A stretch of 32,601 bases of DNA from a virus: positions 1-32,601 of IMG/VR virus record IMGVR_UViG_3300030117_004770; one strand, given 5' to 3'. The position numbers were made by a program, and so were the translations under genes. The notes under the pieces are model-generated. The model was given only the letters and a program-made list of their open reading frames with translations. It had not been told where the DNA came from and searched no databases. Shown piece after piece: positions 14,701-21,838 of this stretch (positions are counted from its first letter, which is position 1; every line of letters starts with the position of its first letter).

Positions 14701-17700
14701 TTAATTTTATAACTTCCACCGCCCTTCAATTTTACCGTGAAATCAACACCCCTTAACCACATTCCGTAGAACCTTAAAGTCTCGCCTAAATTTCCTGTCT
14801 TTATGGTATCACGAGTTTTAGCTTGCGGAAGATCGCTAAATGGATTTCCAAAGTGTTGTTCACCTTCTTGCCTGAGTGTGTTAATGCCTTCTCCTTTTGC
14901 TGCTGCTGCTCTAACTGCTGCTGGCCCTTTTTTATAAACAACCTCTGGTGATTTTTGTTGGTTATCTGGCGTAGTATCTCCTACATACTTCAAGGTGTAG
15001 GGGTCACGTAGTTTTTTCTCAACTAAGATATCATGGATAGCTCTTGCTTGTGAGTTAACATTTATACCAAAGTTGTTCGCACTCGTAGGTTTTTGTGCAA
15101 ACTTATCAGTAAGTATTTTACCTGAACTAGCTTCTCCAATGACTCCTAATTGTTCTTCATTATTATCAAAGTATATTTTCCATAACCCTTTATATACTTC
15201 GTAGTACCTAAATTTATCGCTCTCTGCTTTTTGACCTTTGCCTGTTCCTTTAGCAGCTTTGTAAAGATCTTCTATTGTTGCAATTCCTTTATTAGCTTTA
15301 CCATCTTTTTGTAGGAATCCTAATTTTCTTGATATGGGTATGCCTAAACTTTTTAAAAGTTCTATCGCTTGTTTATATTTTATAGTTGCATTCTTAGGGG
15401 AGAATGTTTTACCAACAGAGGTTCCTGCTAATGAAACCTCAAAGGTATCTCCTTGTCCTTCAGGAACTTCTTTAGCATACCCCACTTGTTTTAAAACTGG
15501 TTTAGTTTTAAGTGGAATAGTTTCTAGATAGGCATCTATACTTTGTCTTATTGCCCTTATTTGGGACTCTAAAATCTCTACACTGTCATCTCTTACAGAA
15601 GGATCAAAATTCTTTATCTGTTCTTCTAATTCTTTTATACGACTGTTAGCATCAACTAGTCGGACAGAACGTGTTGAAAGCTCATTATCGTAGTTTCTAT
15701 AGCTATATGTTATATATACATCACTAGCTCTGAGTGGTTCCTTTGTATCTTCTTTAGACTCTACCTTCTTTTCGTTCTTAACTGCGAATTCCTTTTTAAA
15801 TCTATCATAGTTGCTCCTCGCCTCTTGGTCGTACGCAATGTTTTCAATTAAACCTCCCTCATCCACTTGTTCTGAGCGTTTATCTTTAATTAATTTATAA
15901 AACCCTTCTTCAAACACCATATTAGGTGGTATATAACCTGCGTCTAAAAACATTTCAGCCATCTGCTCTCCCGTCCAACCACTCAAACCGCCTTCAGTCC
16001 TCTGGGCTACTAAGAATTCTTTATCTGGATTAGCACGAGCTGTCTCATATAGCTTACTAATATTTTCAGTTATCTGTGTTTCCGATAATGATCTTTTAGC
16101 TGTTGGTGTTTTCTTAGTTGGGAGCGCATAAGAAGTACCCTCCGTCCCCTCCTGAAGTCCTTCAGCTTGTCCCTTTACATTCCACTTACCTTTTGTACCA
16201 TCTTCCTGCTTATTATAATTACTGTCTGATCTAAGTTTCCTAAATTCATCTACACTTTTCCCCTTACCGAAAGTTGCAAACCCTGCTGCCCCCGCTCCGT
16301 GAAACCCTTGTAGGTTGGAACCAAATACAAACACTTGATTTTCGTCTAATGAGGTTATTTCACCCTTGTATGTTTTTGAACGGGGTTCAGTTGTTGGGTC
16401 ATATTCCTGATAGCCATATTGTACATACCGCCCTCTCTTTTTAACTATTTCGTTATAGGCTTCTATAATTATAGCATCCGTATTTTGAGCAAGTACTTCA
16501 TCTCTTGTTTCAGGATCGTAAGCTCCTTGATCCTCAAACCTATTTATAATCTTTTCAATTTCGGCTGCCATCGCACGTAGCTCTTCCTCCGTAAAATCCA
16601 TTACACCTTGGTTATCCAATATGGGAGATTCTATTAGTTTCCTAAAACCTTGTTCACCACCGTATCGATCAAAGTCTGGATCTCCAAGCGTTAGTATTTC
16701 GTCCCCTTTGTCATATTCAGGCATCTTCCAGTTTAATTGTTCATCATCAGTTTCTGGTAAGCCTTCATTAATTTTACTAAGAGCAGACTTTATATGTTGC
16801 TTGTTTATTTCAGGAGGATCTTCCTCATACAGAGTAGGTATGCCTAAATGATACCCGATTGTTTCTCTTAGCTCCCTATAATTTATATCCAAAACCTCAT
16901 CAAGTTCTCCTCTTATATCTCCTATCGATTCATTAAGCTCTTCCGATGCCTTTCTTAAAAGTGGACTATAAAAATAATTACTTACGACCTCTTCGGGAAT
17001 CGCTTCATTAAACCAGTTAGATCCTTTAAAACCAAGATTTAAAAGAGGATACCATGTACCAGCTTTATTTTCATTACCTGACCTTCCTGATGCGAGATAA
17101 AAAGTAACTATGACTCCGTTTACCTTTTTGAAAACAATAGCCCGTCCAGTTAATTCAAATATAACTGATTGATTCGGACCAGAACCTTTAAACAAAAGAG
17201 AGTCTTCACTAACTTCATCAAAGCCATCTTCATTTCTAACAGCAGATAATATATCATTCATTTCCTCACCGCTTGGGAAATAAGTATCTTCTAGTATAGG
17301 CTCTCCTTCTGTATCAAACTTCTCTGTCGGGGTTTTAGCTTCGGCTTTTGGTATATTTAATTCATTAGCTTTTTGTTGAGCTTCCTCTTCAAGTTCCAAC
17401 CCATAGTTTTCAGCAATGCTCTGCTTATCAAGGTTATCCATGTCCTCTATGAGCTGTTCATTTTGGGCATCTAAATCTGCTCCTTCTGGAGCTGTTGGCA
17501 TATCAGCAGTATCTTTACGTTTCTGTAAAGAACCCCAATCAATACCAAGAGCTTTTGCTGCTTCTATGTTAGCTTCCTTTTCATAATCAATAGCTATTTC
17601 ATTAGTCAGATCAGGGTTATCATTTTCATCTTTTGGATAATTTACATTATGCCCTAATTTGATATGAGCTTTCTCATGTTCTTTGATAAACTCAATATAT

Positions 17701-20525
17701 CTTTCAACAGAACCTAAAGCTTCTTTGAATTTTGCTAAGTCAACCTCTTCAAAAACTTTTTTCTTTTGTTCCGAAGTAGGACTATCTATCTTTCCAGATA
17801 AATAAGGGAGGGGTTCTTTCGCATTAAAATCATTTGCTATATTGGTTGTATATAAAACAATTTCCGCTTCTGCTTCTGTCGTAGGCTCCCCATCAATAGA
17901 CTCAGTAGTTTTAGTTGATACTGCTGGAGTACTTCCTAACTTTCCTGAAGTATCTTTAGTGTTCTCAGTTATTTTTATTTTTGTATCTTCTGCTGCTTTT
18001 TTTCTTCTAGCTATTTCTTCAGTCGCAGCTATAGCTTGACCTATAAAAGTTTCATACTCAGTTCCCGTAACTTTAGAAGCAGGAGTTCTCAACTGCGCTA
18101 ATGTTATCTCCTCCATGACCTTCGCAGTTAAGGGAGAATTATTATCTTTTAAAAATTTTATGAGCTGTTGTTCTTCGTCTTGGCGTACCATTTCCAACTG
18201 ACCTTTTGAAAAAGCCCCTTGTTTTTCTGCAATAGAACGTACACCAGCAGCACCTTGTCCGATGATACCACCAACTAAACCTGCGTACATAGCACCAGTT
18301 ACCCTATCAATCATAGGGGTATCTTCATTTAGAGCAGCGTCTACAATGAATGAATTTACAAACTCATCTACACCTTCCTCGAAAAATTCTTGTGTACCAC
18401 TTTGAAGGAATCTCCTATACAAACCAGTAAATCTTTGGGGTACAACTTCCTTAATCCTTTTTGATAAGTACTCCCTCATTAAGTTTCCATATTGAGACTG
18501 AGCAATCTTAGTTCTCAGCATCCTTTCCAAAAGGGACTTATGTTGCTTGGCAGTAATACCTCTAAGGAAAACATCTTCAAAACCACCTGCCCCTACACTA
18601 CTGAAACCTGCTGTAATAAGACCTGTTGCAGTTCCTGCCATCATCGCTGCTCCAAAAGCGGCATCATGTTTTTCCTCATGTGTACCTTCCAAATTGCCAT
18701 ACACTGTAGCATAAGTAGCACCAGCCGACCTATTAGCAGCCGTTACAAATAGAGCAGATGTCTGAACACCACTTACTAAATAAGAAGATGCTTGTCTTTT
18801 AATAGTCTCTTTACCTTTCTTCTTTGTAACAGTTCTAGTTAGTGATCTATTGAAACCATCAATAGCTTTTTGTACGTCGGCTGCATTACTACCCTTTGTA
18901 AAAATACCAGCGTCGGTAAGTCTCTTAGCTGCTTGCTCCGTAGTTTCTCCAAACCTTTTCTTTAATACACTACCAGTTACGGTTTTAATAGCTCCTTTGG
19001 CTGTTAAGTTTACACCCTGTTTACCTGTTATATAAAGTGCGCCACCAAATCCAAATGTACCCGAACTAAGTAAAACAGTAGCTGTTATGTCAGTAACCAT
19101 AGGTGCAATCGCAGTAGATACATCCATACCTAAACCAAACTTGTCGCCAAATATTTCAGCTACAGCTCTACGGTTTTGTCTGTCCTCGTCCTGTTCAACC
19201 AAAGCATCAATAGCAGCTTGGTTTTCAAACAAAGCAGGTATTACAAACGCTAGACCAGTGAACGAATCAGCAATAGAATCACCGATTGCACCTAAACGAT
19301 TTTTAGCCCCACTATAATTTTTAGGGTCGGCTATAAATCTTTCTAGTATTTGACCATTAGATAAACCTTTTTGTTTACCATCTATCTTTGCAGTACCCCA
19401 TTTCTTCTCCACTGTAGAATCTCTAAATAATTCATCGTATTGAGGGAACTGTCTTGTGAAAAAATCTTTTCTGTAGTTTCTTAAAGAAGTCTTTTGATTT
19501 GTATTTAAATCCGTACGGAGTTCCAAAGCTGCATCAAACTTACCTCTATCAAAAATCAACTCTGAGTGTGCTATGACTGCACCATTCTTTGTTACTTTGA
19601 TGTTCTCTCCTAACTTGTTTACATCACTTATAAAATCTACTTCCCCTTTTTGGTAGGCTTCAAAAGAAGCTACCTGCTCCAGAGCATCCATGATATCTGA
19701 ATCCTGAAACCTGTTCCTTGAAACATTCTCCCCTATATCCCTGCTGCTTGAATAACCTTTAGCTAACAGAGTTCGGGCTTTAGTAATCAGGGCAGAGGGA
19801 TCAGTTTCTTCTTTGTTATTGATGAAGTAATCTTTAGCATCTTTAAGTACTTCATTATAGAGTTCCTTATCTTCCGCTTGGGAAGCAGCAGAAAACTCTG
19901 ATCTTACTTGATTATCTCTTATTGCTTTAAAAGAATTAACACCAGAGTAAATGTCTTTCATACCCCTAGCTACTTGCCACATATCACTATGTCGTATAGC
20001 TCCTCTACTCAAAGCACTAGCAACTGCTTTCTTACTATCTAAAATATTTGAATCACCTATAAGTTCATAACTTATAGATCCGTCTGCACCTTTTCTTCTT
20101 AATGAAGCAAGACTTAGTCTACCATGTTCAACTAAGTGTTGTTTCGCTTCATTAACTTCTGCTGAGAAGTCTTCTCTTTTAGCTCCATTTTCTAATGCGT
20201 TGTAATAATTATCTTTTGCTTCTTGTCCAAAGGCTTCAAACAAAAGGTTAGCATCAGTATCTACAGTTCCAGAATCTAATGCTGGTCTATACTCTGGATC
20301 TATCTGAGCTATCTCATTATTAATAAGTCCACTAATAGCTGCTTCAGCATCACTATCTAAAGCCCCACGTTCAAATTCAAACTCTCTTAGATAATTACCA
20401 TAACCAATAAGCTTATCCTTATCGTCGGTTATGTTAGATCCAATAGAGTCCCCCCATTTATAAAAAGGTAAGGGATTAGTATATGCGTCATCACCTGACG
20501 AATCAGTTATAAGTTCTCCTGTCAC
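8775..20525 (-). CDS. giant phage polyvalent protein, probable internal virion (ejection) protein
   Basis: This single 3916-residue frame takes up over a third of the window. Visible regions in order: hydrophobic Gly/Ala-rich segments near residues 420-510, 625-645 and 745-760 that may be membrane-active; a zincin-like HEKAH (950-954); a beta-rich domain with a TWYPLLNLG stretch (about 1110-1190); a macro-like domain (about 1384-1547); a DUF4326-like domain (about 1859-1987); a Rossmann-like nucleotide-binding domain (about 2272-2414); a second, degenerate zincin-like motif EEIIH (2610-2614); long helical regions; and a hydrophobic segment near 3575-3605. Five diverged strand-plus-coiled-coil repeats lie between about 1603 and 2488. 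This mosaic matches the known phage polyvalent proteins, thought to be injected with DNA and to carry counter-defence enzymes. The start is a GTG without an SD. It is the last gene of the TerL operon. Confidence 0.85.
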   Translation of the reverse strand: MTGELITDSSGDDAYTNPLPFYKWGDSIGSNITDDKDKLIGYGNYLREFEFERGALDSDAEAAISGLINNEIAQIDPEYRPALDSGTVDTDANLLFEAFGQEAKDNYYNALENGAKREDFSAEVNEAKQHLVEHGRLSLASLRRKGADGSISYELIGDSNILDSKKAVASALSRGAIRHSDMWQVARGMKDIYSGVNSFKAIRDNQVRSEFSAASQAEDKELYNEVLKDAKDYFINNKEETDPSALITKARTLLAKGYSSSRDIGENVSRNRFQDSDIMDALEQVASFEAYQKGEVDFISDVNKLGENIKVTKNGAVIAHSELIFDRGKFDAALELRTDLNTNQKTSLRNYRKDFFTRQFPQYDELFRDSTVEKKWGTAKIDGKQKGLSNGQILERFIADPKNYSGAKNRLGAIGDSIADSFTGLAFVIPALFENQAAIDALVEQDEDRQNRRAVAEIFGDKFGLGMDVSTAIAPMVTDITATVLLSSGTFGFGGALYITGKQGVNLTAKGAIKTVTGSVLKKRFGETTEQAAKRLTDAGIFTKGSNAADVQKAIDGFNRSLTRTVTKKKGKETIKRQASSYLVSGVQTSALFVTAANRSAGATYATVYGNLEGTHEEKHDAAFGAAMMAGTATGLITAGFSSVGAGGFEDVFLRGITAKQHKSLLERMLRTKIAQSQYGNLMREYLSKRIKEVVPQRFTGLYRRFLQSGTQEFFEEGVDEFVNSFIVDAALNEDTPMIDRVTGAMYAGLVGGIIGQGAAGVRSIAEKQGAFSKGQLEMVRQDEEQQLIKFLKDNNSPLTAKVMEEITLAQLRTPASKVTGTEYETFIGQAIAATEEIARRKKAAEDTKIKITENTKDTSGKLGSTPAVSTKTTESIDGEPTTEAEAEIVLYTTNIANDFNAKEPLPYLSGKIDSPTSEQKKKVFEEVDLAKFKEALGSVERYIEFIKEHEKAHIKLGHNVNYPKDENDNPDLTNEIAIDYEKEANIEAAKALGIDWGSLQKRKDTADMPTAPEGADLDAQNEQLIEDMDNLDKQSIAENYGLELEEEAQQKANELNIPKAEAKTPTEKFDTEGEPILEDTYFPSGEEMNDILSAVRNEDGFDEVSEDSLLFKGSGPNQSVIFELTGRAIVFKKVNGVIVTFYLASGRSGNENKAGTWYPLLNLGFKGSNWFNEAIPEEVVSNYFYSPLLRKASEELNESIGDIRGELDEVLDINYRELRETIGYHLGIPTLYEEDPPEINKQHIKSALSKINEGLPETDDEQLNWKMPEYDKGDEILTLGDPDFDRYGGEQGFRKLIESPILDNQGVMDFTEEELRAMAAEIEKIINRFEDQGAYDPETRDEVLAQNTDAIIIEAYNEIVKKRGRYVQYGYQEYDPTTEPRSKTYKGEITSLDENQVFVFGSNLQGFHGAGAAGFATFGKGKSVDEFRKLRSDSNYNKQEDGTKGKWNVKGQAEGLQEGTEGTSYALPTKKTPTAKRSLSETQITENISKLYETARANPDKEFLVAQRTEGGLSGWTGEQMAEMFLDAGYIPPNMVFEEGFYKLIKDKRSEQVDEGGLIENIAYDQEARSNYDRFKKEFAVKNEKKVESKEDTKEPLRASDVYITYSYRNYDNELSTRSVRLVDANSRIKELEEQIKNFDPSVRDDSVEILESQIRAIRQSIDAYLETIPLKTKPVLKQVGYAKEVPEGQGDTFEVSLAGTSVGKTFSPKNATIKYKQAIELLKSLGIPISRKLGFLQKDGKANKGIATIEDLYKAAKGTGKGQKAESDKFRYYEVYKGLWKIYFDNNEEQLGVIGEASSGKILTDKFAQKPTSANNFGINVNSQARAIHDILVEKKLRDPYTLKYVGDTTPDNQQKSPEVVYKKGPAAVRAAAAKGEGINTLRQEGEQHFGNPFSDLPQAKTRDTIKTGNLGETLRFYGMWLRGVDFTVKLKGGGSYKINQVKQERRQWVLDQINQGKLDGQKLLYHQEGDLNHAQILRDYVVEVRGFALEQETTEASKPLNINIRYTWGENDPETNTTESTDSVKLNEADAKIKELKEKLASDTEAYDSGSNFGSDIFIDRNYLEDSKARIASLEKAVAEVRGRGSDFSLEQETTTPSKPVDSTLRYKYTYTSVDGTKEITSDIQNIQIEEASKVLEQLRKDVAQIDHTLEFYGGFYNDNDLTREKIQKLGHIEGLQQAINEYDQSIFEPEIGQPITYSYTFFSPEIGLSERITKKLSFPEAKARLEELDNIDAPTDIAVAQANEQEAQSLRPLVEIYENKILQRATTKDIVTFSNVSAKHHVPKEQVKTRKATQFIGDGAVGSSTDNYRRMYEIRGRANTGNYKSSDVVFVASNGLRKDAIIPVKDGELDGKYKLIDDAMEAGATIIMDELSHITNKRYRNYLRKGEVALADYVENNGYVRVGKTGEFVPKTKQEKDVELSYSYIPDWSNGNVITRKVKYKDINKLLDSLDRQVEFNDELKKGDTQGVAEGLRTEIEAVKAAKDQHELSLKLNDINDETTESQIRSLSPEKAFESLDDISQEDLLKLQNLLADLSLIGQLFGVDVRLVSDEQRKAAQESGQEIKPFSFVTSESGSFVQIEPSELGNLIDGLSNRNAKALTSSVMIEEIIHAATFADFTTEEISALYGEMPQSEVNRVIDNYYLTEADKQAARARLTSEDPDVVANEQRTLGKEALRMYAQRALKGFTTEQDRAFYLENPNIFAAILRYLKGFVNRITFALRRDSENPYMSMAVNRVVQAYNDMKAGYQVEPIPMFDPDNPLRVVKAFTGHTETSEADADIAPEVGTIIEVTESQTEGNTTTEVSTNRIFKHGNLTGMLTIPVMKTGKYRGAYKGIMSWMNALVGSPDPRLQRLHQQSVALRNAVFNEIQNYKDRLDKLVAKLYPDGDAPVDLFRSITGDAEVLRLDPKTTDFLNKFFDTKLKRMTQVLAALNEQRVQEPDNKELQANIKRLTEDIKDLDSQKSTAFNRAYQNKRALLEQRREYAIEQLGGYDENGNPKSEIVRHLLALRGKTDEFSKKIGELFPNDPEIKKQLNATIDANLEVYLTRSYKLFSDAGFADQVMYDSKYTEVRNEAAAFFAEEYKTHRATQIILNKETDAEGNLVTRIEDARKIAEKELVADRTKSPSDQPPLIHNMMASFLNSFSNKDNLFTKNRGLKLVEGEDLARRMGFAHILKERLLQRKDIPQQLRALMGEEGDATGYDAIMRTYMHVGIMASHQAYLKNVLDFGLKEKNGWIIEEDVLLNLPDDEKFVIVNGQQVNRWEQIFADGDARFDPWVNVTTGKKYYATRDLNEALKLLGDSTKVALNESEIVATQLNRMAFNLTGLSMATKTLGSIGFYLRNIFGNVLYFGLSQGMIAPIRYTKNMGKELLRHRGIYSGERFKASQIKLDEYYAELDALDIIGDEIRPKMLDEIFRGETTPNELMDEVYRKTKQIDELTDENTKESDLKKIGSPLNKLYTSLKELSAVVDTFYKISYYENELSVLNKAKERGEGKYATMTDYEIKREAADKVLRTAQSYSRSSPLVRGWTKSSLGVMFAPFIRFKGEIVRISINTIRLAVEEMKDQSPTIKRRGALRLSGFLGTTVGLSAVGPLIARMITDVDDEEEAALRRTLVEYLRGHTFIMYREDGELKTLDLTYVNPYAMLADPVLRSVEKGFRGESPASMAMSFIEGLIFNEYLDDQIFAGGLLSLKANRDPQTNKKIWEERDEAEDVFIKGASFLLKEALEPRTIKAGREVAKMIGTNPVEEIFERIAKEFYPAKPYTVDISNNMRRYLFDVRRETQNISLRKNKVLSDNPITDAEMKALVIDEIDHRVRLDKEVAHTLKNLATLGGLSDQDVKKIVYGSQFGKRRYGFLLQGKTETPRETHKGLKKKLRDKYRLTENKEFLRRERLLDAYFKNLPRFYYHNRED
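13062..13260 (-). repeat. strand-plus-coiled-coil repeat 5
   Basis: Residues about 2422-2488: LSYSYIPDWSNGN, then TRKVKYKDINKLLDSLDRQ, then GLRTEIEAVKAAKD. It lies just after the Rossmann-like domain, so that domain sits between repeats 4 and 5. Confidence 0.65.
13290..13712 (-). other. Rossmann-like nucleotide-binding domain in the giant protein
   Basis: At residues 2272-2414 an ATQFIGDGAVGSSTDNY loop is followed by SSDVVFVASNG, a helix with KLIDDAMEAGATIIMD, and a C-terminal GEVALADYVENNGY. The alternating strands, the Gly-rich loop and the GATII(M/T)D strand resemble DprA/putative nucleotide-binding Rossmann domains of polyvalent proteins. I cannot name a specific substrate. Confidence 0.5.
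13729..13935 (-). repeat. strand-plus-coiled-coil repeat 4
   Basis: Residues about 2197-2266: ITYSYTFFSPEIG, then ITKKLSFPEAKARLEELDN, then a helix ending LRPLVEIYENKIL. It lies just before the Rossmann-like domain. Confidence 0.68.
13966..14206 (-). repeat. strand-plus-coiled-coil repeat 3
   Basis: Residues about 2107-2187: LRYKYTYTSVDG, then IQNIQIEEASKVLEQLRKD, then IEGLQQAINEYD. It is preceded by SLEQETTTPSKP, the second copy of the linker. Confidence 0.7.
14278..14518 (-). repeat. strand-plus-coiled-coil repeat 2
   Basis: Residues about 2003-2083: NINIRYTWGEND, then DSVKLNEADAKIKELKEKL, then KARIASLEKAVAEV. It has the same strand-strand-helix-helix order as repeat 1. The linker before it (ALEQETTEASKP) recurs after it. 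Confidence 0.7.
14566..14950 (-). other. DUF4326-like domain in the giant protein
   Basis: At residues 1859-1987 the order VVYKKGP, GEQHFGNPFSD (GNPF from residue 1893), YGMWLRG and a late NHAQILRDY resembles DUF4326, whose members run from a GNP(F) loop to a C-terminal HAxxL helix. The usual Cys-rich segment before the HAxxL helix is replaced by LLYHQEGDLN, so a metal or catalytic site may be lost. Confidence 0.55.
15523..15719 (-). repeat. strand-plus-coiled-coil repeat 1 of the giant protein
   Basis: Residues about 1603-1667: YITYSYRNYD, a second strand with RSVRLVDA, then a helix (RIKELEEQIKNF) and a second helix (ILESQIRAIRQSI). It is the first of five diverged copies. Confidence 0.65.
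15885..16375 (-). other. macro-like domain in the giant protein
   Basis: At residues 1384-1547 the pattern NQVFVFGSNLQGFHGAGAA is followed later by SYALPTKK and FLVAQRTEGGLSGW. This is the signature of a macro-domain-like family found in phage and mobile-element proteins: a strand, then a Gly-rich phosphate loop, then an Ala-Leu-Pro-Thr stretch. Macro-type folds bind or remove ADP-ribose derivatives. The activity of this branch is not known. Confidence 0.6.
17545..17850 (-). other. zincin-like metallopeptidase domain in the giant protein
   Basis: At residues 892-994 the sequence EHEKAHIKLGH contains an intact HExxH (His950, Glu951, His954). A Glu-rich helix follows about 30 residues later (DYEKEANIEAAKALG) that could give the third ligand. 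Zincin domains are a known component of polyvalent proteins, where they may cleave the precursor or host targets. Confidence 0.7.
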
Positions 20526-20550
20526 AGCAGTTCGGGTTATGTTATATAGG

Positions 20551-21837
20551 TTATTCTGTTGGTCTTCTCATATAAGAGCCATATTGAGCTTGTTTTTGAG
20601 CTACTCTATCTACCGCAGCTCCTTCTAATTTTAATTTAGCGGAGGCAGCCGATATTAAATTTAATAATTGTTGATAAGTTTTTACGTCTTCTAGTTTACG
20701 GATATCATCACCGAGAAGATTTGCGAAGTCCTCATCTGTAATACCTGTCTTAACTATAAGTTGAATCAACTCAGTTAAATCTTCATCATCTACTGTTTCA
20801 AATTCGTCTACAGTTCTTAATAAACTAGCTGCTCTTGATGCAAATTCTTCCAAAGCTTCTAGCTGTTTATCACTTGTTATTCCTTGTAACTCATTTGCTT
20901 TCTTAATTCTAAGTAAAGCAAGTTGCTTTTCTTGTATTTGAGTAGGGGCTTTTAAACGGCTTGTTATTTCATTAAAACTATTTGGGTCAGCTCCCCTTAA
21001 ATCAGGTATAAGCGCAGCAAATTCTTTAGCTTTCTTTAGATCTTCTTTCGATTTCTTAGTAGCTTCAGCTAACGTAAGTGCAGTATTATAAACTCTTTTA
21101 CCTCCCTTAGTTTTGTCGCCCCTTAAAGTATTGATGACATCTGTATTGCCAGCAGCAACAGCTTGAGCAATCATATTAGACTCTTGAGCTTGGCGCATGG
21201 TTTTCTTTTTCTGCCTTGCTTCAAGTTTGTCTCCAACATTCTTAAAGGCTGTATCGTACAAAGTTGCTACTAAAGGATTGCCAAGGGCTTCAGGATTTTG
21301 GAAAAGAGATTGTTGTAGGTTATTAAGTTTAATTTTATTATTATCACCAGAGGACATTATCTGCTCTATCCTTTGAGATACAGGGACTTGTAAAGCATCA
21401 GCAGCCTGTGTTAAACGAGCTTTCCTTTGGGCTTCCCTTAGTTGCAAGAAACTTTTTTGCTCTTGCATATTCTGTAAACTTTGCTGCCTAAATTCAGGAG
21501 TAAACTTATCAAGAATAGCTGCTTGTTTGAACTGAGGTAACCCACTTGCACTATCAAAAAATTCTTGTCTTAGTGGGGATACTATATCAGCAGGATTAAA
21601 ATCCCCCTGTATAGCCATCTTCTGCCCTGCCATTATAGCACGTTGAGCTGCATCCTCAGTATCCCTTGTAGCCTGTGTTGACATCCCCCGCTTGGTTTCA
21701 TACACAGCTTCTTTGGCAGCTTCCATTTGAATAGCTGCTTTAGCAGCCCCCTCAAATTTTTCAGACTTTCTACGTAATCTACTAGATAAAGGAGTTATCT
21801 GCCTAACCCCTTGTGCTGATCGTGTGATGTATGCCAT
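20551..21837 (-). CDS. helical, Ala/Gln-rich protein, candidate internal virion protein
   Basis: This 428-residue protein is unrecognised by motif. It is almost entirely helical and rich in Ala, Gln, Lys, Leu and Glu, with long coiled-coil-like stretches (for example KAAIQMEAAKEAVYETKRG and KQAQYGSYMRR at the end). There is no signal peptide, metal site or catalytic triad. It starts at the ATG next to the stop of the 654-residue gene and ends 25 bases before the giant gene, so all three form one operon behind TerL. Phages that eject internal proteins often carry a helical protein of about this size next to the largest one. That analogy is the only reason for the suggested role. Confidence 0.75.
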   Translation of the reverse strand: MAYITRSAQGVRQITPLSSRLRRKSEKFEGAAKAAIQMEAAKEAVYETKRGMSTQATRDTEDAAQRAIMAGQKMAIQGDFNPADIVSPLRQEFFDSASGLPQFKQAAILDKFTPEFRQQSLQNMQEQKSFLQLREAQRKARLTQAADALQVPVSQRIEQIMSSGDNNKIKLNNLQQSLFQNPEALGNPLVATLYDTAFKNVGDKLEARQKKKTMRQAQESNMIAQAVAAGNTDVINTLRGDKTKGGKRVYNTALTLAEATKKSKEDLKKAKEFAALIPDLRGADPNSFNEITSRLKAPTQIQEKQLALLRIKKANELQGITSDKQLEALEEFASRAASLLRTVDEFETVDDEDLTELIQLIVKTGITDEDFANLLGDDIRKLEDVKTYQQLLNLISAASAKLKLEGAAVDRVAQKQAQYGSYMRRPTE

Positions 21838-21838
21838 A

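Noticed and set aside
16621-16851. rightward frames inside the giant leftward gene, such as this one and those at 18492 and 19087
   Set aside because: They are Ser/Cys/Pro-rich shadow frames on the opposite strand of a long coding sequence, with no independent support.
8775-20525. virion RNA polymerase of the N4 type as explanation for the giant protein
   Set aside because: The size is similar, but I could not find a T7-like polymerase motif set, while several polyvalent-type domains are visible.
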